Source: an uncultured Collinsella sp. (GTDB lineage Bacteria > Actinomycetota > Coriobacteriia > Coriobacteriales > Coriobacteriaceae). From it: 12,779 nucleotides of DNA. Position numbers and translations under genes: made by a program. Shown here piece by piece: positions 12,758-12,779 of this stretch. Positions within the stretch are counted from its first letter, which is position 1, and every line of letters starts with the position of its first letter. A model generated the notes under the pieces. That model saw nothing but the letters and a program-made list of their open reading frames with translations. It was not told the DNA's origin and searched no databases. Location of the stretch: assembly GCA_900547855.1 (NCBI GenBank), contig URIK01000042.1, forward strand, positions 1-12,779. Direction: 5' to 3'.

Positions 12758-12779
12758 CTGTCTCTTATACACATCTCCG
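12758..12779. other. Sequencing adapter: Tn5/Nextera mosaic end plus CCG
   Basis: Bases 12758-12776 are exactly the 19-bp Tn5 mosaic end CTGTCTCTTATACACATCT. They are followed by CCG, the start of the Nextera read-2 adapter. This is library-preparation residue at a contig end and not a mobile element or coding sequence. The apparent continuation of hsdS through it (LSLIHIS) is artificial. Confidence 0.97.

Noticed and set aside
12758..12776. Inverted terminal repeat of a real Tn5-like transposon
   Set aside because: The exact engineered mosaic end followed by the Nextera CCG at the very end of the sequence is adapter, not a transposon. No transposase is present.

Overview
The window looks like a contig end from a high-GC gut actinobacterium of the Coriobacteriia, most likely Collinsella or a close relative. 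This rests on codon use (strong G/C bias at third positions), the gene content, and a long extragenic hairpin of a kind I associate with that group. The assignment is inference, because no rRNA or other marker gene is present.

Positions 1-8293 hold a selenium-linked purine (urate/xanthine) degradation cluster. Its genes are the 5' end of yqeB (minus), yqeC (plus), hyuA and a mocA/ygfJ-type gene (minus, 8 nt apart), ygeW, ygeY and ygeX (minus), and a divergent YheO/DauR-like PAS-HTH regulator (plus). ygeX, ygeY, ygeW and hyuA are the catabolic part: ring opening, deacylation/amide hydrolysis, carbamoyl transfer, and breakdown of 2,3-diaminopropionate to pyruvate and ammonia. yqeB, yqeC and mocA are maturation factors for selenium-dependent molybdenum hydroxylases, which feed purines into the pathway. 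The hydroxylase itself, ygfK, ssnA and the carbamate kinase yqeA are not in the window and may lie beyond the left edge. An intrinsic terminator behind ygeW splits the minus-strand genes into ygeX-ygeY-ygeW and mocA-hyuA. The 276-bp ygeX/regulator intergenic region carries two copies of the palindrome AACAAA-N3-TTTGTT, the best operator candidates here. A perfect 42-bp inverted repeat fills the convergent yqeC/hyuA gap.

Positions 8294-9904 hold two unrecognised genes. One is a 329-aa single-pass membrane protein with a long Pro/Ala- and Tyr-rich disordered cytoplasmic part. The other is a 97-aa soluble protein that appears to have no Shine-Dalgarno sequence.

Positions 9905-12757 are a defence region with visibly lower GC. 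They hold a 707-aa DUF262-DUF1524-DUF5655-like protein of the GmrSD type (minus) and, divergently, a type I restriction specificity (hsdS) reading frame that lacks the usual N-terminal start and runs off the end. The last 22 bases (12758-12779) are not genomic. They are the Tn5/Nextera mosaic end plus CCG of the sequencing adapter, so the biological sequence stops at about 12757.
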